NCBI RefSeq assembly: GCF_017114865.1
Contig: NZ_JADEYH010000005.1
Location: 1 to 64,000, forward strand
Length of the DNA: 64,000 nt
Source: Streptomyces verrucosisporus
Lineage (GTDB): Bacteria; Actinomycetota; Actinomycetes; Streptomycetales; Streptomycetaceae
Direction of reading: 5' to 3'
A program made the translations under genes and the position numbers. A model generated the notes under the pieces. It was not told the DNA's origin and made no database searches. It saw only the letters and a list, made by a program, of their open reading frames with translations. The stretch's first letter is position 1, and each line of letters begins with the position of its first letter. This document shows, one piece after another, positions 1 to 8,578 of this stretch.

Positions 1-26
1 GGGCCTTGACCCCGGTTCCTGGACAC
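1..26 (+). repeat. Left terminal inverted repeat of the IS3 element
   Basis: The 26 bases at the window start match the reverse complement of 1272-1297 at 24 positions (mismatches at positions 16 and 19). They begin GGGCCTTGACCCCGG. This pairs with the right end and defines the element. Confidence 0.88.
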
Positions 27-29
27 GGG

Positions 30-929
30 TTATGCGGCTTGCGTCAGCGTAGTTGATGTCGTTCGGAAGGCGTTCTCGTAAGCGATCGGGCTGCGGTGTC
101 CGAGGCGGGAGTGACGGCGTCGGACGTTGTAGCGGTGCAGCCATCGGAACGCGTCGAGGCGGGCCTCACGCTCGCTGGACCAGCGCTTTCGGCCCTGAAG
201 GGTCTCGCGTTTGAAGGTCGCGTTGAAGGACTCGGCGAGTGCATTGTCGGCCGAGCTGCCGATCGTGCTCATGGACTGGCGGACGCCGGCTTGGCGGCAG
301 GCGTCGGCGAAGGCGGCGCTGGTGTACTGGGCCCCGTGATCGGTGTGCATGACCGCCCCGGTGAGGCTGCCGCGGGTTTGTTCGGCGGCGGCCAGGGCGT
401 CGGTGACGAGGTCGGTGCGCATGTGGTCCGCGATCGCCCATCCGGCCAGGCGGCGTGAGGCGAGGTCGATGACGGTGGCCAGGTAGAGGAACTTCCCGCT
501 CTCCAGCGGGAGACAGGTGATGTCGCCGACGTACTTCGTGTTCGGCTTGCGTGCCGTGAAGTCGCGGCCGATCAGGTCCGGGGCCTTCGCCGCGGCCGGG
601 TCCGCGACCGTGGTGCGGTGCCTGCGACTCAAGCGCACGCCTGCCAGGCCGATGATTCGCATCACGCGCGCGATCCGCTTGTGGTTGACCCGCTCGCCCG
701 CCTCGCGGAACTCGGCGGTGATCCTGGGGACACCGTAGGTGCCGTCCGACTCGCGGTGCACGGCCCGGATCCGTGCGGCAAGGCGGGCGTCGGCCGCCTG
801 CCGGGCGGCCCGGTCCGCGGCCGTGCGGCGCCAGTAGTAGAAGCTGGAGCGGGCGACGCCCAGGATGGTGCACAGCCGCTTCACGCCGTAACGGCGCTGA
901 TGGTCGGCGACGAACTGGAAGCGGTTCAC
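30..929 (-). CDS. IS3 transposase OrfB (DDE integrase)
   Basis: This 299-residue protein is the catalytic half of the IS3 transposase. The N-terminal part carries the HTH_21-like region (about residues 45-100). The rve integrase core follows with the three acidic residues in context: D in VGDITCLPL, D in MHTDHGAQY and E in ALAESFNATFK. A C-terminal HxRLGHRSPIAYE segment is the usual ending of this family. It starts with GTG inside the end of OrfA. No internal stop or frameshift is visible, so the enzyme should be functional. Confidence 0.94.
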   Translation of the reverse strand: MNRFQFVADHQRRYGVKRLCTILGVARSSFYYWRRTAADRAARQAADARLAARIRAVHRESDGTYGVPRITAEFREAGERVNHKRIARVMRIIGLAGVRLSRRHRTTVADPAAAKAPDLIGRDFTARKPNTKYVGDITCLPLESGKFLYLATVIDLASRRLAGWAIADHMRTDLVTDALAAAEQTRGSLTGAVMHTDHGAQYTSAAFADACRQAGVRQSMSTIGSSADNALAESFNATFKRETLQGRKRWSSEREARLDAFRWLHRYNVRRRHSRLGHRSPIAYENAFRTTSTTLTQAA

Positions 930-1231
930 CAGCGCGTCTCCCCGGCGAAATACTTCGCCGCCTTCCGCAGGATCTCGCGCTCTTCCTCCAGCTCGCCAAT
1001 CCTCTTGCGCAGGGTCGCGTTCTCCGCCTCCAGCGCAGTGGGCGGCTCAACGGACGCCCCGGCCCGGCGGCCCCGCGGCCGGCTCACACCAGCCGCCCTG
1101 ACCCAGTTCCGCAGCGTCTCCGGGTTCAGCCCCAAGTCGGCGGCGACCGATCTGATCGTCGCTTCGGGCCGCGACTCGTACAGCGCGACCGCGTCTGCCT
1201 TGAACTGCGGCGGATAGTTCTTCATGACCAC
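926..1231 (-). CDS. IS3 transposase OrfA (HTH protein)
   Basis: This 101-residue protein is the DNA-binding half of an IS3-family transposase. An N-terminal helix-turn-helix (roughly residues 8-45, with the segment AADLGLNPETLRNWV) is followed by a leucine-zipper-like coiled coil (about residues 66-95, LEAENATLRKRIGELEEE), which is the normal OrfA plan. Its stop overlaps the OrfB start by four bases (GTGA), so translation of the two is probably coupled. I do not see a clear A-rich slippery site, so a programmed frameshift fusion is uncertain. The length is normal for the family. Confidence 0.93.
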   Translation of the reverse strand: MVMKNYPPQFKADAVALYESRPEATIRSVAADLGLNPETLRNWVRAAGVSRPRGRRAGASVEPPTALEAENATLRKRIGELEEEREILRKAAKYFAGETRW

Positions 1232-1271
1232 GAGATGTCCGTTCTCAGATCCTCAGGATCCAGTGTCTCGT

Positions 1272-1298
1272 GTGTCCAAGATCCGGGGTCAAGGCCCA
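1272..1298 (-). repeat. Right terminal inverted repeat of the IS3 element
   Basis: Read on the minus strand this begins TGGGCCTTGACCCCGG and matches the left end with two mismatches in 26. It lies 41 bases upstream of the first transposase gene, the side expected for an IS3 promoter end. Confidence 0.88.
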
Positions 1299-1469
1299 TG
1301 TTTGGTGTCCCTGATGGGCGGGACCGCTCAACGCCCACCAGGCCGTTTCCAACCCGGCGCTGGGGGCGGACCCTGGCGGTAACAACAGACGAAGCTCCCG
1401 GTAGACGGGGGGTCGGCCAGGATCGACCTGTCCGGCCAGGGGCCTCGTGTGCTTGAGCGTTCTCCAACC

Positions 1470-1660
1470 TCAGGCTGATGCGGCGAGGTGGAGGTGAAGA
1501 CGGCCTTGACGAGGCCGCTGATCCGGGTGGTGCTGCAGCGGAGCTTGCACAGCAGTCGCCAGGACTTGAGGGCGGCCACCGCCTGCTCGCCCCGGGCGCG
1601 GACGCGGGCACGGGAGCGGTTGTGTGCCTGCTGGGCGGCCGAGAATTCCTCCCAGCGGCC
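1470..1660 (-). pseudogene. C-terminal remnant of an IS5-type (DDE_Tnp_4) transposase
   Basis: Minus-strand translation gives RARGEQAVAALKSWRLLC followed by KLRCSTTRISGLVKAVF. This is the typical C-terminal end of actinomycete IS5-group transposases, where a run like LKSWRLLRKLRCSTTRI precedes a short hydrophobic tail. The reading frame then shifts by one base, after which the expected LHLAASA-stop ending appears in the neighbouring frame, ending at 1470. There is no N-terminal or catalytic part. It lies between the IS3 right end and the ThDP gene, so this spot has taken at least two different elements. Confidence 0.7.
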
Positions 1661-1742
1661 CCGGCACCAGCAGGATGTGCAGCGAGTGCAGACGGGGGGA
1701 CGACATCCGGGGCCGGCGCCGTGGAGCGCGGCGGGTGGGGCG

Positions 1743-3557
1743 TTACCCGCCCTGTTCCTCCTCGGGGCGCTTGCCACCGGGCAGGAACTCCTGCACCTTG
1801 GCCTTGACCCCCTGCCGGACCATCGAGCCCCGGTCGCTGTCGCCGCGCAGGATCGCGGAGGCGGTGGCCTCCATCTGGTCCCAGGTGGCGTGCGGGGGGA
1901 TCGGCGGCACGGCGGGGTCGGTGCGCACGTCGATGACGAAGGGACGGTCGGCCGCCAGCGCCCGCTCCCAGGCGGGCCGGACGTCGTCCGGCTTCTCCAC
2001 ACGCGTCCCGTCCAGGCCGAACCGGGTGGCGATCTCGGCGTAGGGCAGGTCGGGGATGTGCTGGGACTCCTCGAACTGCGGAGCGCCGCTCATCGACCGC
2101 ATCTCCCAGGTGACCTGGTTGAGGTCCCGGTTGTTCAGCACGCACACGATCAGCCGCGGATCGGACCACCGGGAGTGGTACTTGGCGGCGGTGACCATCT
2201 CCATCAGGCCGTTCATCTGCATCGCCCCGTCGCCGACCAGGGCGATGACCGGCCGGTCCGGGTGGGCGAACTTCGCCCCGATGGCGTAGGGCACGCCCGG
2301 CCCCATGGTCGCCAACGTGCCCGACAGCGAGCCGCGCATCCCGCCCCTGAACCGCAGGTGGCGGGCGTACCAGTTGGCGGACGAGCCGGAGTCGGCGGTG
2401 ACGATGGCGTCCTCGGGCAGCAGTCCGTCCAGCGCGTGCACCACGTACTCGGGGTTGACCGGGTCGGCCTCCAGCGCGGCGCGCCGCTGCATCACCTCCC
2501 ACCAGCGGGAGACGTTCCCCTCGACGGTGTGCCTCCAGCCGCGGTCCTCCTTGCGGTGCAGCAGCGGCAGCAGCCGCTCCAGGGTGGCGCGCGCGTCGCC
2601 GACTAGGTTCACCTCGAAGGGGTAGCGCATGCCGACCATGTGCGGGTCGATGTCGATCTGTACCGCGCGCGCCTGGTCGAGTTCGGGCATGAACTGGGTG
2701 TACGGGAAGTTGGAGCCGACCACCAGCAGGGTGTCGCAGTCGCGCATCAGCTCGTGGCTGGGCCGGGTGCCGAGCAGGCCGATGGCGCCGGTGACGTAGG
2801 GCAGCGTGTCGGGCAGGACGTCCTTGCCCAGCAGCGCCTTGGCCACCCCGGCGCCGAGCACGTCGGCGGTCCGCTCGACCTCGCTCCGCGCGCCCCGGGC
2901 GCCCTGGCCGATCAGCACCGCCACCTTCTCGCCGGCGTTGAGCACCTGCGCCGCCCGCGCGAGGTCCTCGTCCGCCGGGACCGGCGCGGACCTGCCCAGC
3001 CCGAGGCTGGAGGGCACCATCTTGAACTCGTGGCCCGGCGGGGTGTACTCCAGCTCCTGCACGTCGGCCGGGATGATGACCGCGGTCACCGTGCGCCGGC
3101 CGTAGGCGGTGCGGATCGCCCGGTCGATGAGGTTGGGCAGCTGCTCGGGCACCGTCGCCATCTCGCAGAAGTCGGAGGCGACGTCCTTGTACAGGCTGTT
3201 CAGGTCGACTTCCTGCTGGTAGGAGCCGCCCATCGCGCTGCGGTCGGTCTGGCCCACGATCGCCACCACCGGGACGTGGTCGAGCTTGGCGTCGTACAGG
3301 CCGTTGAGCAGGTGGATCGCCCCGGGGCCGGAGGTCGCCGCGCACACCCCCACCTTGCCGGAGAACTTCGCGTACCCCACCGCTTGGAAGGCCGACATCT
3401 CCTCGTGCCGGGACTGGACGAACCTCGGCTCGTCCCCCGCCCTGCCCCAGGCGGCAAGCAGACCGTTGATTCCGTCCCCCGCGTAGCCGAAGACGTGGTC
3501 CACCCCCCACTCGCGCAACCGCCGCAGAACGTAGTCGGCCACCTTCGTGTTCGCCAC
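1743..3557 (-). CDS. Thiamine-diphosphate-dependent enzyme, pyruvate oxidase/acetolactate synthase-like
   Basis: This protein of about 604 residues belongs to the ThDP decarboxylase/oxidase superfamily. The N-terminal PYR domain includes the catalytic glutamate in SRHEEMSAFQAVGYAK. A central FAD/nucleotide-type domain follows. The C-terminal PP domain has the ThDP/Mg motif from GDGAMQMN to CVLNNRDLNQ. The start is the GTG at 3557, seven bases after GGAGAG; the open frame extends further upstream but without family similarity. PoxB-like pyruvate oxidase is the closest known style, but a catabolic acetolactate synthase or sulfoacetaldehyde-type enzyme is possible. It is a single gene, with an IS remnant downstream. 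The substrate is not determined by the sequence. Confidence 0.85.
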   Translation of the reverse strand: MANTKVADYVLRRLREWGVDHVFGYAGDGINGLLAAWGRAGDEPRFVQSRHEEMSAFQAVGYAKFSGKVGVCAATSGPGAIHLLNGLYDAKLDHVPVVAIVGQTDRSAMGGSYQQEVDLNSLYKDVASDFCEMATVPEQLPNLIDRAIRTAYGRRTVTAVIIPADVQELEYTPPGHEFKMVPSSLGLGRSAPVPADEDLARAAQVLNAGEKVAVLIGQGARGARSEVERTADVLGAGVAKALLGKDVLPDTLPYVTGAIGLLGTRPSHELMRDCDTLLVVGSNFPYTQFMPELDQARAVQIDIDPHMVGMRYPFEVNLVGDARATLERLLPLLHRKEDRGWRHTVEGNVSRWWEVMQRRAALEADPVNPEYVVHALDGLLPEDAIVTADSGSSANWYARHLRFRGGMRGSLSGTLATMGPGVPYAIGAKFAHPDRPVIALVGDGAMQMNGLMEMVTAAKYHSRWSDPRLIVCVLNNRDLNQVTWEMRSMSGAPQFEESQHIPDLPYAEIATRFGLDGTRVEKPDDVRPAWERALAADRPFVIDVRTDPAVPPIPPHATWDQMEATASAILRGDSDRGSMVRQGVKAKVQEFLPGGKRPEEEQGG

Positions 3558-3866
3558 TCGTCTCTCCGTTCCCTGCGTCCTGGAAGTGCCCGGCCGCCGC
3601 ATCGCCGTGGACGCCCTTCCCCCGCCACCGGCGGCGGGGCCGGTATCCGTCCGTTCCATGGGCGGTGGCCCCCGCCTGGGTAACCGTGCCGTCCGGTGCG
3701 AAACATCGCCCGCCTCCGTCCGCCCGGGACCGGCGGCAGGGCCGGAGAGCGGGCGTACGGCGGCCTGCGCAGGTCGCGAACGCGTCGGGGTGTCCGGCGG
3801 CGAACGCCCGCCGGACACCCGTGGGGAGGGCCCGCCGCACGAGGTGAGCGGCGGGCCCGGGCGGCC
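3558..3866. other. Intergenic region with two strong hairpins
   Basis: This 309-base stretch separates the ThDP gene start from the end of the secreted-protein gene. No convincing gene is present. It holds a 10-base perfect inverted repeat (3791-3800 with 3808-3817) and the larger terminator-like repeat listed separately. The promoter of the ThDP gene should lie here, but I cannot point to clear -35/-10 boxes. Confidence 0.6.
3828..3858 (-). terminator. Terminator-like hairpin after the VWA/secreted pair
   Basis: The arms GGGCCCGCCGC (3828-3838) and GCGGCGGGCCC (3848-3858) pair perfectly around a 9-base loop. It sits 9 bases after the stop of the minus-strand gene ending at 3867. As is common in Streptomyces there is no T run. 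Confidence 0.65.
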
Positions 3867-4700
3867 TCAGACGTTCGGCGGCACGTGCCGCGGGCGCCCC
3901 GGGCCCCGCGTCAGCGCGTATCCCCCGATGCCCGCGAGTGCCGCCAGCACCGCGCCGGACGCCGTCCACACCCAGCGGTCGGACCACCAACCCGACGACC
4001 AGCCGTCGTCCGGTTCGATGGCCGACAGCACCGCCGAAGCCCCGGACTCCTCCTCGGCCTCGGCCCCCGCCCCGTTCTCGTTCTCGTCCTGCCGCCGCTC
4101 CATCGCGACGCCCGGTATCAGCGGCTCGGCCAGCCGGCCGTCCACGGCCGCCGCCCCGCCCATGTCCTTCGACTCCACCCGCACCTCGGCGGCCACCGGC
4201 TGCCCGAGGTCGGCCGTCCGTACGCCCACCGCCGTCAGCCGGAGGTAGTAGGTGCCCGGCAGCGGGTCATCGGCCCACGGCTCCGACCAGGCCCGCACGG
4301 TGCGCAGCACGCACGCCAGCTCCACCGACTCGGTGCCCGCGGCGGCGGTGCGGGTCTGCGCGCCGTGCTGGCACGCCTGACGTCGCCTCAGACCGTCGTA
4401 GACGTCGATCTGCCAGGTCTGCGCCGCGTGCTCCGCGGGGAGCTTGACCGTCGCCTTCACGGTGGGGCGCTGACCGGTGTCGGCCGGGAACGACCAGTAC
4501 AGGTAGTCGCCGGCCGAGGCGTTCGCCGTCGCCGTCCGCCCCTGGTCGATCTCCGTCGCCGTACGGAACGACGTGCCCGCCGACGTGGGAGCCGCGTCGC
4601 CGTCGGACGGGCTCGCCGACGGTGTCGAGTCGGCCGCGGCGGGTCCCGCCGCGAGGCCGAGTGTCAGCAGCGCGGCACTCACCACGCGTGTGATCCGCAT
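3867..4700 (-). CDS. Secreted, C-terminally membrane-anchored protein of unknown function
   Basis: This 277-residue protein starts MRITRVVSAALLTLGLAAG, a clear signal peptide ending near AAADS. A middle domain of about 180 residues is predicted extracytoplasmic and contains YLYWSFPADTGQRPTVKATV. A low-complexity acidic stretch (NENGAGAEAEEE) follows. The C-terminus has a single membrane helix (about 245-262) and a short basic tail. Its ATG overlaps the stop of the upstream VWA gene (TGATG), so the two are translationally coupled and probably act together at the cell surface. I do not recognise the domain; the middle part looks like a beta-rich ligand domain. The longer upstream reading frame lacks a signal peptide, so the start at 4700 is preferred. 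Confidence 0.82.
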   Translation of the reverse strand: MRITRVVSAALLTLGLAAGPAAADSTPSASPSDGDAAPTSAGTSFRTATEIDQGRTATANASAGDYLYWSFPADTGQRPTVKATVKLPAEHAAQTWQIDVYDGLRRRQACQHGAQTRTAAAGTESVELACVLRTVRAWSEPWADDPLPGTYYLRLTAVGVRTADLGQPVAAEVRVESKDMGGAAAVDGRLAEPLIPGVAMERRQDENENGAGAEAEEESGASAVLSAIEPDDGWSSGWWSDRWVWTASGAVLAALAGIGGYALTRGPGRPRHVPPNV

Positions 4701-5983
4701 CAGTTGGTCCTCCACACCGCGACACGCCAACGCGACAGCCAGCCCCACAGCACACCCGCGAGAAAGCCGGCCACCACCAGGACACCGAGCAGCCACCAGC
4801 CGCGGCCGAGCCCGAAGGAGGCCACATCAGCGGCCTGTGCCGGGCCGTCGACCACGTCCACGGTCAGCTCCAGCGGCATGCCGGGGCTGGTCTTGACCCC
4901 GGAGGCCGCCGAGAAGGAGTTCGTCACCCGCAGGCACACCGTCTCCGCCCCGGTCTCGGCCTCCTCGCCGTCGCCGCCGTCGCCGTCGCTTTCCGGCTTG
5001 GGGTAGCGCAGACCGGTGGAGATCACGTCGGTGCGGCCGTTGCCTGCCGCCTCGCCGCGCACGATCTCCCGGCCGTGCTCCGTGACCGCGCGCAGCAGCA
5101 CCGCGTAGTCCGGGTTCACCGCCCGGTCCGCCGCCACGCTCACCGAGGCGCGCAGCTCCTGGCCGGGCGCCACGTCCACCCGGTACCAGCGCTCCTGGCC
5201 GAACTCCTCGCGGTCGGTGTACAGGCCGGACTCCAGGGCCGGCGCGTCGGCGCACCGCGCCGCGCCCTCCACGGCCACCGGCGTCACCACCGGGTCGGCC
5301 GCCCGCTCCACCAGCTGGTTGACCTTCTCGGTGAGCTCGTCGGTGTGCTCCACCGAGGTGTAGGTGCCGCCGGTGGCCTCGGCGATGCAGCTGAGCTGCC
5401 GCCGCATCTTGGTGTTCGGCACCAGGCCGAGGGTGTCGATGGTCAGGCCGATGCCCTTGGCCGCGATCTCCCGGGCGACCTCGCACGGGTCGAGCGGGGC
5501 GCAGGTGTCCTCTCCGTCGCTGATCAGCACGATCCGCTTGGAGCCGGTGCCGCCGTCGAGGTCGTCGGCGGCCTTCAGCAGGGCCGGCCCGATCGGTGTC
5601 CAGCCGGTCGGCGTCAGCGTGGCCACCGCCGTCTTGGCCTCGGTGCGGTCCAGCGGGCCGACCGGGTACAGCTGCGCGGTGTCCTTGCAGCCCGTCCTGC
5701 GGTCGTCGCCGGGGTAGTCGGCACCGAGTGTGCGGATGCCGAGGCGGACCTCCTCGGGGGTGGCGTCCAGCACCTCGTTGAACGCCTGCTTGGCCGCGGC
5801 CATCCGCGACTGTCCGTCGATGTCCCGCTCGCGCATCGAGCCGCTGACGTCGATCACCAGGTTGACCTTCGGCGCGTCCGCGGTGGTCTCGTCGGCGGCC
5901 GCCCCGGCCGGGAACGCGAGCCCGGCGGCGAGTACGGCGAGCAGGGCTCCGAGGCCCATCGCCGACCATTGTTTTCTGATCAT
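4700..5983 (-). CDS. Secreted VWA-domain protein with C-terminal membrane helix
   Basis: This 427-residue protein has an N-terminal signal peptide (cleavage near AAADETT). A von Willebrand factor A domain (about residues 40-215) carries the MIDAS motif DVSGSM, with the downstream threonine (TGWTPIGPAL) and aspartate (ISDGEDTC) in place. Several cysteines suggest disulfides outside the cytoplasm. The C-terminal part has a beta-rich region similar to the neighbouring protein and a membrane helix (WWLLGVLVVAGFLAGVLWGW). Known VWA proteins of this kind bind protein partners through a divalent metal. It forms a two-gene operon with the coupled downstream gene. Partner and process are unknown. Confidence 0.88.
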   Translation of the reverse strand: MIRKQWSAMGLGALLAVLAAGLAFPAGAAADETTADAPKVNLVIDVSGSMRERDIDGQSRMAAAKQAFNEVLDATPEEVRLGIRTLGADYPGDDRRTGCKDTAQLYPVGPLDRTEAKTAVATLTPTGWTPIGPALLKAADDLDGGTGSKRIVLISDGEDTCAPLDPCEVAREIAAKGIGLTIDTLGLVPNTKMRRQLSCIAEATGGTYTSVEHTDELTEKVNQLVERAADPVVTPVAVEGAARCADAPALESGLYTDREEFGQERWYRVDVAPGQELRASVSVAADRAVNPDYAVLLRAVTEHGREIVRGEAAGNGRTDVISTGLRYPKPESDGDGGDGEEAETGAETVCLRVTNSFSAASGVKTSPGMPLELTVDVVDGPAQAADVASFGLGRGWWLLGVLVVAGFLAGVLWGWLSRWRVAVWRTN

Positions 5984-6136
5984 CGGCGGATCCTATTGAT
6001 CTCCGCCGTCTCGCTCCAAAACGGCCTCCGGGCGCGGCGGTTCGGGCTGCACCGGCGGCCGGGGTGCGGGGCTGCCGGGGGCGCGCCGCGCACTCGGGGC
6101 CGCCCGAAAGGCACCTTCCGCGGCGACACTGGAGAT

Positions 6137-7478
6137 ATGGACGGTTACTGGTCCGACCTGGCCCTCATCGCCATTCTGCTGGTGCTGAACGCGCTGTTCG
6201 CCGGGGCGGAGATCGCCCTGATCTCATTGCGGGAGAGCCAGCTGCGCCGTCTGCGCCGCCGCGGCGGGAAGCGGGCCGCCCGCCTCGCCCGGCTGGTGGA
6301 GGACCCGAACCGGTATCTGGCCACCATCCAGACCGGGATCACCCTGGCGGGCTTCCTGGCGTCGGCGACGGCGGCGGTGTCGCTGGCCGAACCGCTGGTG
6401 CCCCTGCTGTCGTTCGCCGGCGGGGCGGCCGAACCGCTGGCCGTCGCCCTGGTCACGCTGGCCCTGACCTTCGTAACACTGGTGGTGGGCGAGCTGACCC
6501 CCAAGCGGCTGGCCATGCAGTTCGGGGAGCGGTGGGCCCTGCTCGCGGCCGCACCGCTGAGCTTCCTGGCCGCCGCGTCACGGCCCGCGGTATGGGCTCT
6601 GGGCCGGTCGACGGACCTGCTCGTCCGGCTGCTCGGCGGGAACCCGAGGGAGAGCGGTCGGCCACCCGGCCCCGAGGAGATCCGCGAGCTGGTGAGCGGC
6701 CTCCGCGGTCTGACGGCCGAGCAGCGCACGATCATCTCCAGCACCCTGGAGATCCACGAACTCACCCTGCGTACGGCGCTGGTCCCCCGCCGTGCGGTTT
6801 TCACGCTGCCCGGTGGCATGTCCGCGAGCAGGGCGCGGGCCGTGCTGGCGGCTTCCGGGCACTCCCGCGCCCCGGTCACCTCCTCGGGAAACCTGGACGA
6901 CGTCGTCGGCGTCGTCCATCTGCGCGATCTGGTCGGCTGCGAGAGCGGCGACACCGTCGTCGGGGAGCTGGCCCGGCCGGCGGTTTACCTGTTCGAGTTC
7001 ACGAGGCTGTCGGAGGCCCTGAGGCGCCTGATGGCCGCCCGTGAGCAGTTCGCGCTGGTCATCGACGAGCACGGGGTGGTGGACGGGATCGTGACCATCG
7101 AGGATCTGCTGGAGGAGATCGTCGGGGAGATCTACGACGAGACCGACCGGGACGTGGCGACGGTGCGTACCGAGCCCGACGGGGCGCTGCTGATCCCCGG
7201 CACCTTCCCCGTCCACGACCTGCCGGACGTCGGAGTCGGCATCGGAGACCGGCCCGACAGCCGGTACACCACCGTGGCCGGGCTCGTCCTGACGGAGCTG
7301 GGGCACGTTCCGCAGCGGCCCGGGGAGCGCGTCGAGGCCGCCGGATGGACCTTCGAGGTCGCGGACGTCGACCATCACGCCATCACCGCGGTCCGGCTCA
7401 GGCGGACCGGCGGCGGGCGGAGCGCCGGGGAGGCGGAGCACGGCGACGACGGGCTGGGTGCCCGGCTCCGGGGGGTAG
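6137..7478 (+). CDS. CNNM/HlyC-CorC family transporter, C-terminal frame disrupted at a G6 run
   Basis: This is a DUF21/CNNM membrane protein (first about 190 residues with several membrane helices, including the GELTPKRLAMQFGERW signature). Two CBS domains follow (about 200-335, ending in VDGIVTIEDLLEEIVGEI) and then a CorC_HlyC C-terminal domain. Known members mediate or regulate Mg/Co efflux. In the printed frame there is no stop until 8821, which would run the protein antisense through two other genes. With one G fewer in the run at 7470-7475 the frame would read CGG GGG TAG and end at 7478, giving about 446 residues, the family norm. I annotate that end; either a sequencing indel or a real slippage or frameshift mutation explains it. 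Confidence 0.85.
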
Positions 7479-7564
7479 CCGGCCCGTCCGGCACCGTCCC
7501 GAAGAGGTGCCGGCGCCGAGGTCGCCTCACGGCCGGGGCTCCGTCCGCGAGGCGACCGGCACGG

Positions 7565-8578
7565 TCATGCCGCGTGGGTCAGGCGGGCGATCAGGTCGTC
7601 CAGGCTCACGATCCCGGACAGACTTCCCCGCTCGTCCCGGAGGACGGCCAGGGTCGCGCGGCGCTGCCGGAGCAGTTCGATGCCGTCCGCGACCGTGTCC
7701 TGCGGCTCCAGCTCGGGGACCGGGCGGGCCAGGGCGCGAGCGGTGGCCGCGCGGCCGCGGGTGCGGGCCACCAGCACGTCGCGGGCGTGGACCGAACCGA
7801 CGACCCGGGGGCCGTCCAGCACCAGCAGCCGGGTGCGGTCGTGCCGGGATGCGGTGTCCAGGATGGTGTCGGCGTCCGCGTCGGCGGGGACGGCGACGAC
7901 GCGGTCGGCGGGGACCATCAGTGCGCCGACCGGCTCCTGCGGCGCGGTGAGCGAGCGGGTCAGCAGGCCGGACTCGCCCTTGGTGATCAGGCCCAGGCGC
8001 TGGGACTCGGCGATGAGGTGGGTGAGCTGCTCGCGGTTGTGGACCGAGGCCAGCTCCTCGCGCGGGGTGACCCGGAACAACCTGACCAGTCCGTTGCTGA
8101 TCTTGTTGAGGACCCACAGCAGCGGCCGTACCAGCAGTGTGATGCCGCGGAACGCCGGGGCGAGCAGCATCGCGGACTGCTCCGGGTGTGCGATCGCCCA
8201 GGACTTGGGGGCCATCTCGCCGACGACCATGTGGAGGAAGACGACGATCGCCATGGCGAGGAGGAAGGCGATGGCGTAGGACAGCTCATCGGGCAGGCCG
8301 GCGGCCTCCAGCAGGGGCTCGACCTGGTGGGAGATGGCCGGTTTGGAGATGCTGCCCAGGCCGAGGGTGGCCACGGTGATGCCCAGCTGGGCGCCGGCGA
8401 GCATCAGGGACAGCTCCCGCATCCCGGCGAGCGCCGACTTCGCTCCTCTGCGGCCCTGCTCCGCGTGGCGTTCCATGCGGTGGTGCTTGGCCGCGACGAG
8501 GGCGAACTCGGCGGCGACGAAGAATCCGCTGGCCGCGAGCAGCAGGACGGTGACCAGCGCGGCGGTCCACGGGCTCAT
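7565..8578 (-). CDS. CNNM/HlyC-CorC family membrane protein, short form
   Basis: This 337-residue protein has a DUF21 transmembrane region (about 1-190; FFVAAEFALVAAKHHRMERHA, LMLAGAQLGITVATLGLGSI and VVGEMAPKSWAI are family signatures) followed by a CBS pair (about 210-335, ending GIVSLDDLIARLTHAA). It lacks the C-terminal CorC_HlyC domain that its neighbours carry, which is normal for the second gene of such tandem pairs. Its ATG overlaps the stop of the upstream paralog by four bases, so the two probably form a heteromeric complex. A role in Mg or Co homeostasis is inferred from the family. Confidence 0.9.
   Translation of the reverse strand: MSPWTAALVTVLLLAASGFFVAAEFALVAAKHHRMERHAEQGRRGAKSALAGMRELSLMLAGAQLGITVATLGLGSISKPAISHQVEPLLEAAGLPDELSYAIAFLLAMAIVVFLHMVVGEMAPKSWAIAHPEQSAMLLAPAFRGITLLVRPLLWVLNKISNGLVRLFRVTPREELASVHNREQLTHLIAESQRLGLITKGESGLLTRSLTAPQEPVGALMVPADRVVAVPADADADTILDTASRHDRTRLLVLDGPRVVGSVHARDVLVARTRGRAATARALARPVPELEPQDTVADGIELLRQRRATLAVLRDERGSLSGIVSLDDLIARLTHAA

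Larger units (their letters stand above)
1..1298 (-). mobile_element. IS3-family insertion sequence, apparently intact
   Basis: The element holds two overlapping transposase genes read on the minus strand, bounded by imperfect terminal inverted repeats (24 of 26 bases match). The right end finishes in ...GGCCCA at 1298. By symmetry the left end should start with one T just before the window, giving the TG...CA termini usual for IS3 elements; the first base is therefore outside the window. Both reading frames are open and the DDE residues are present, so the copy looks recently active. The target duplication cannot be checked because the left flank is missing. Confidence 0.9.
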
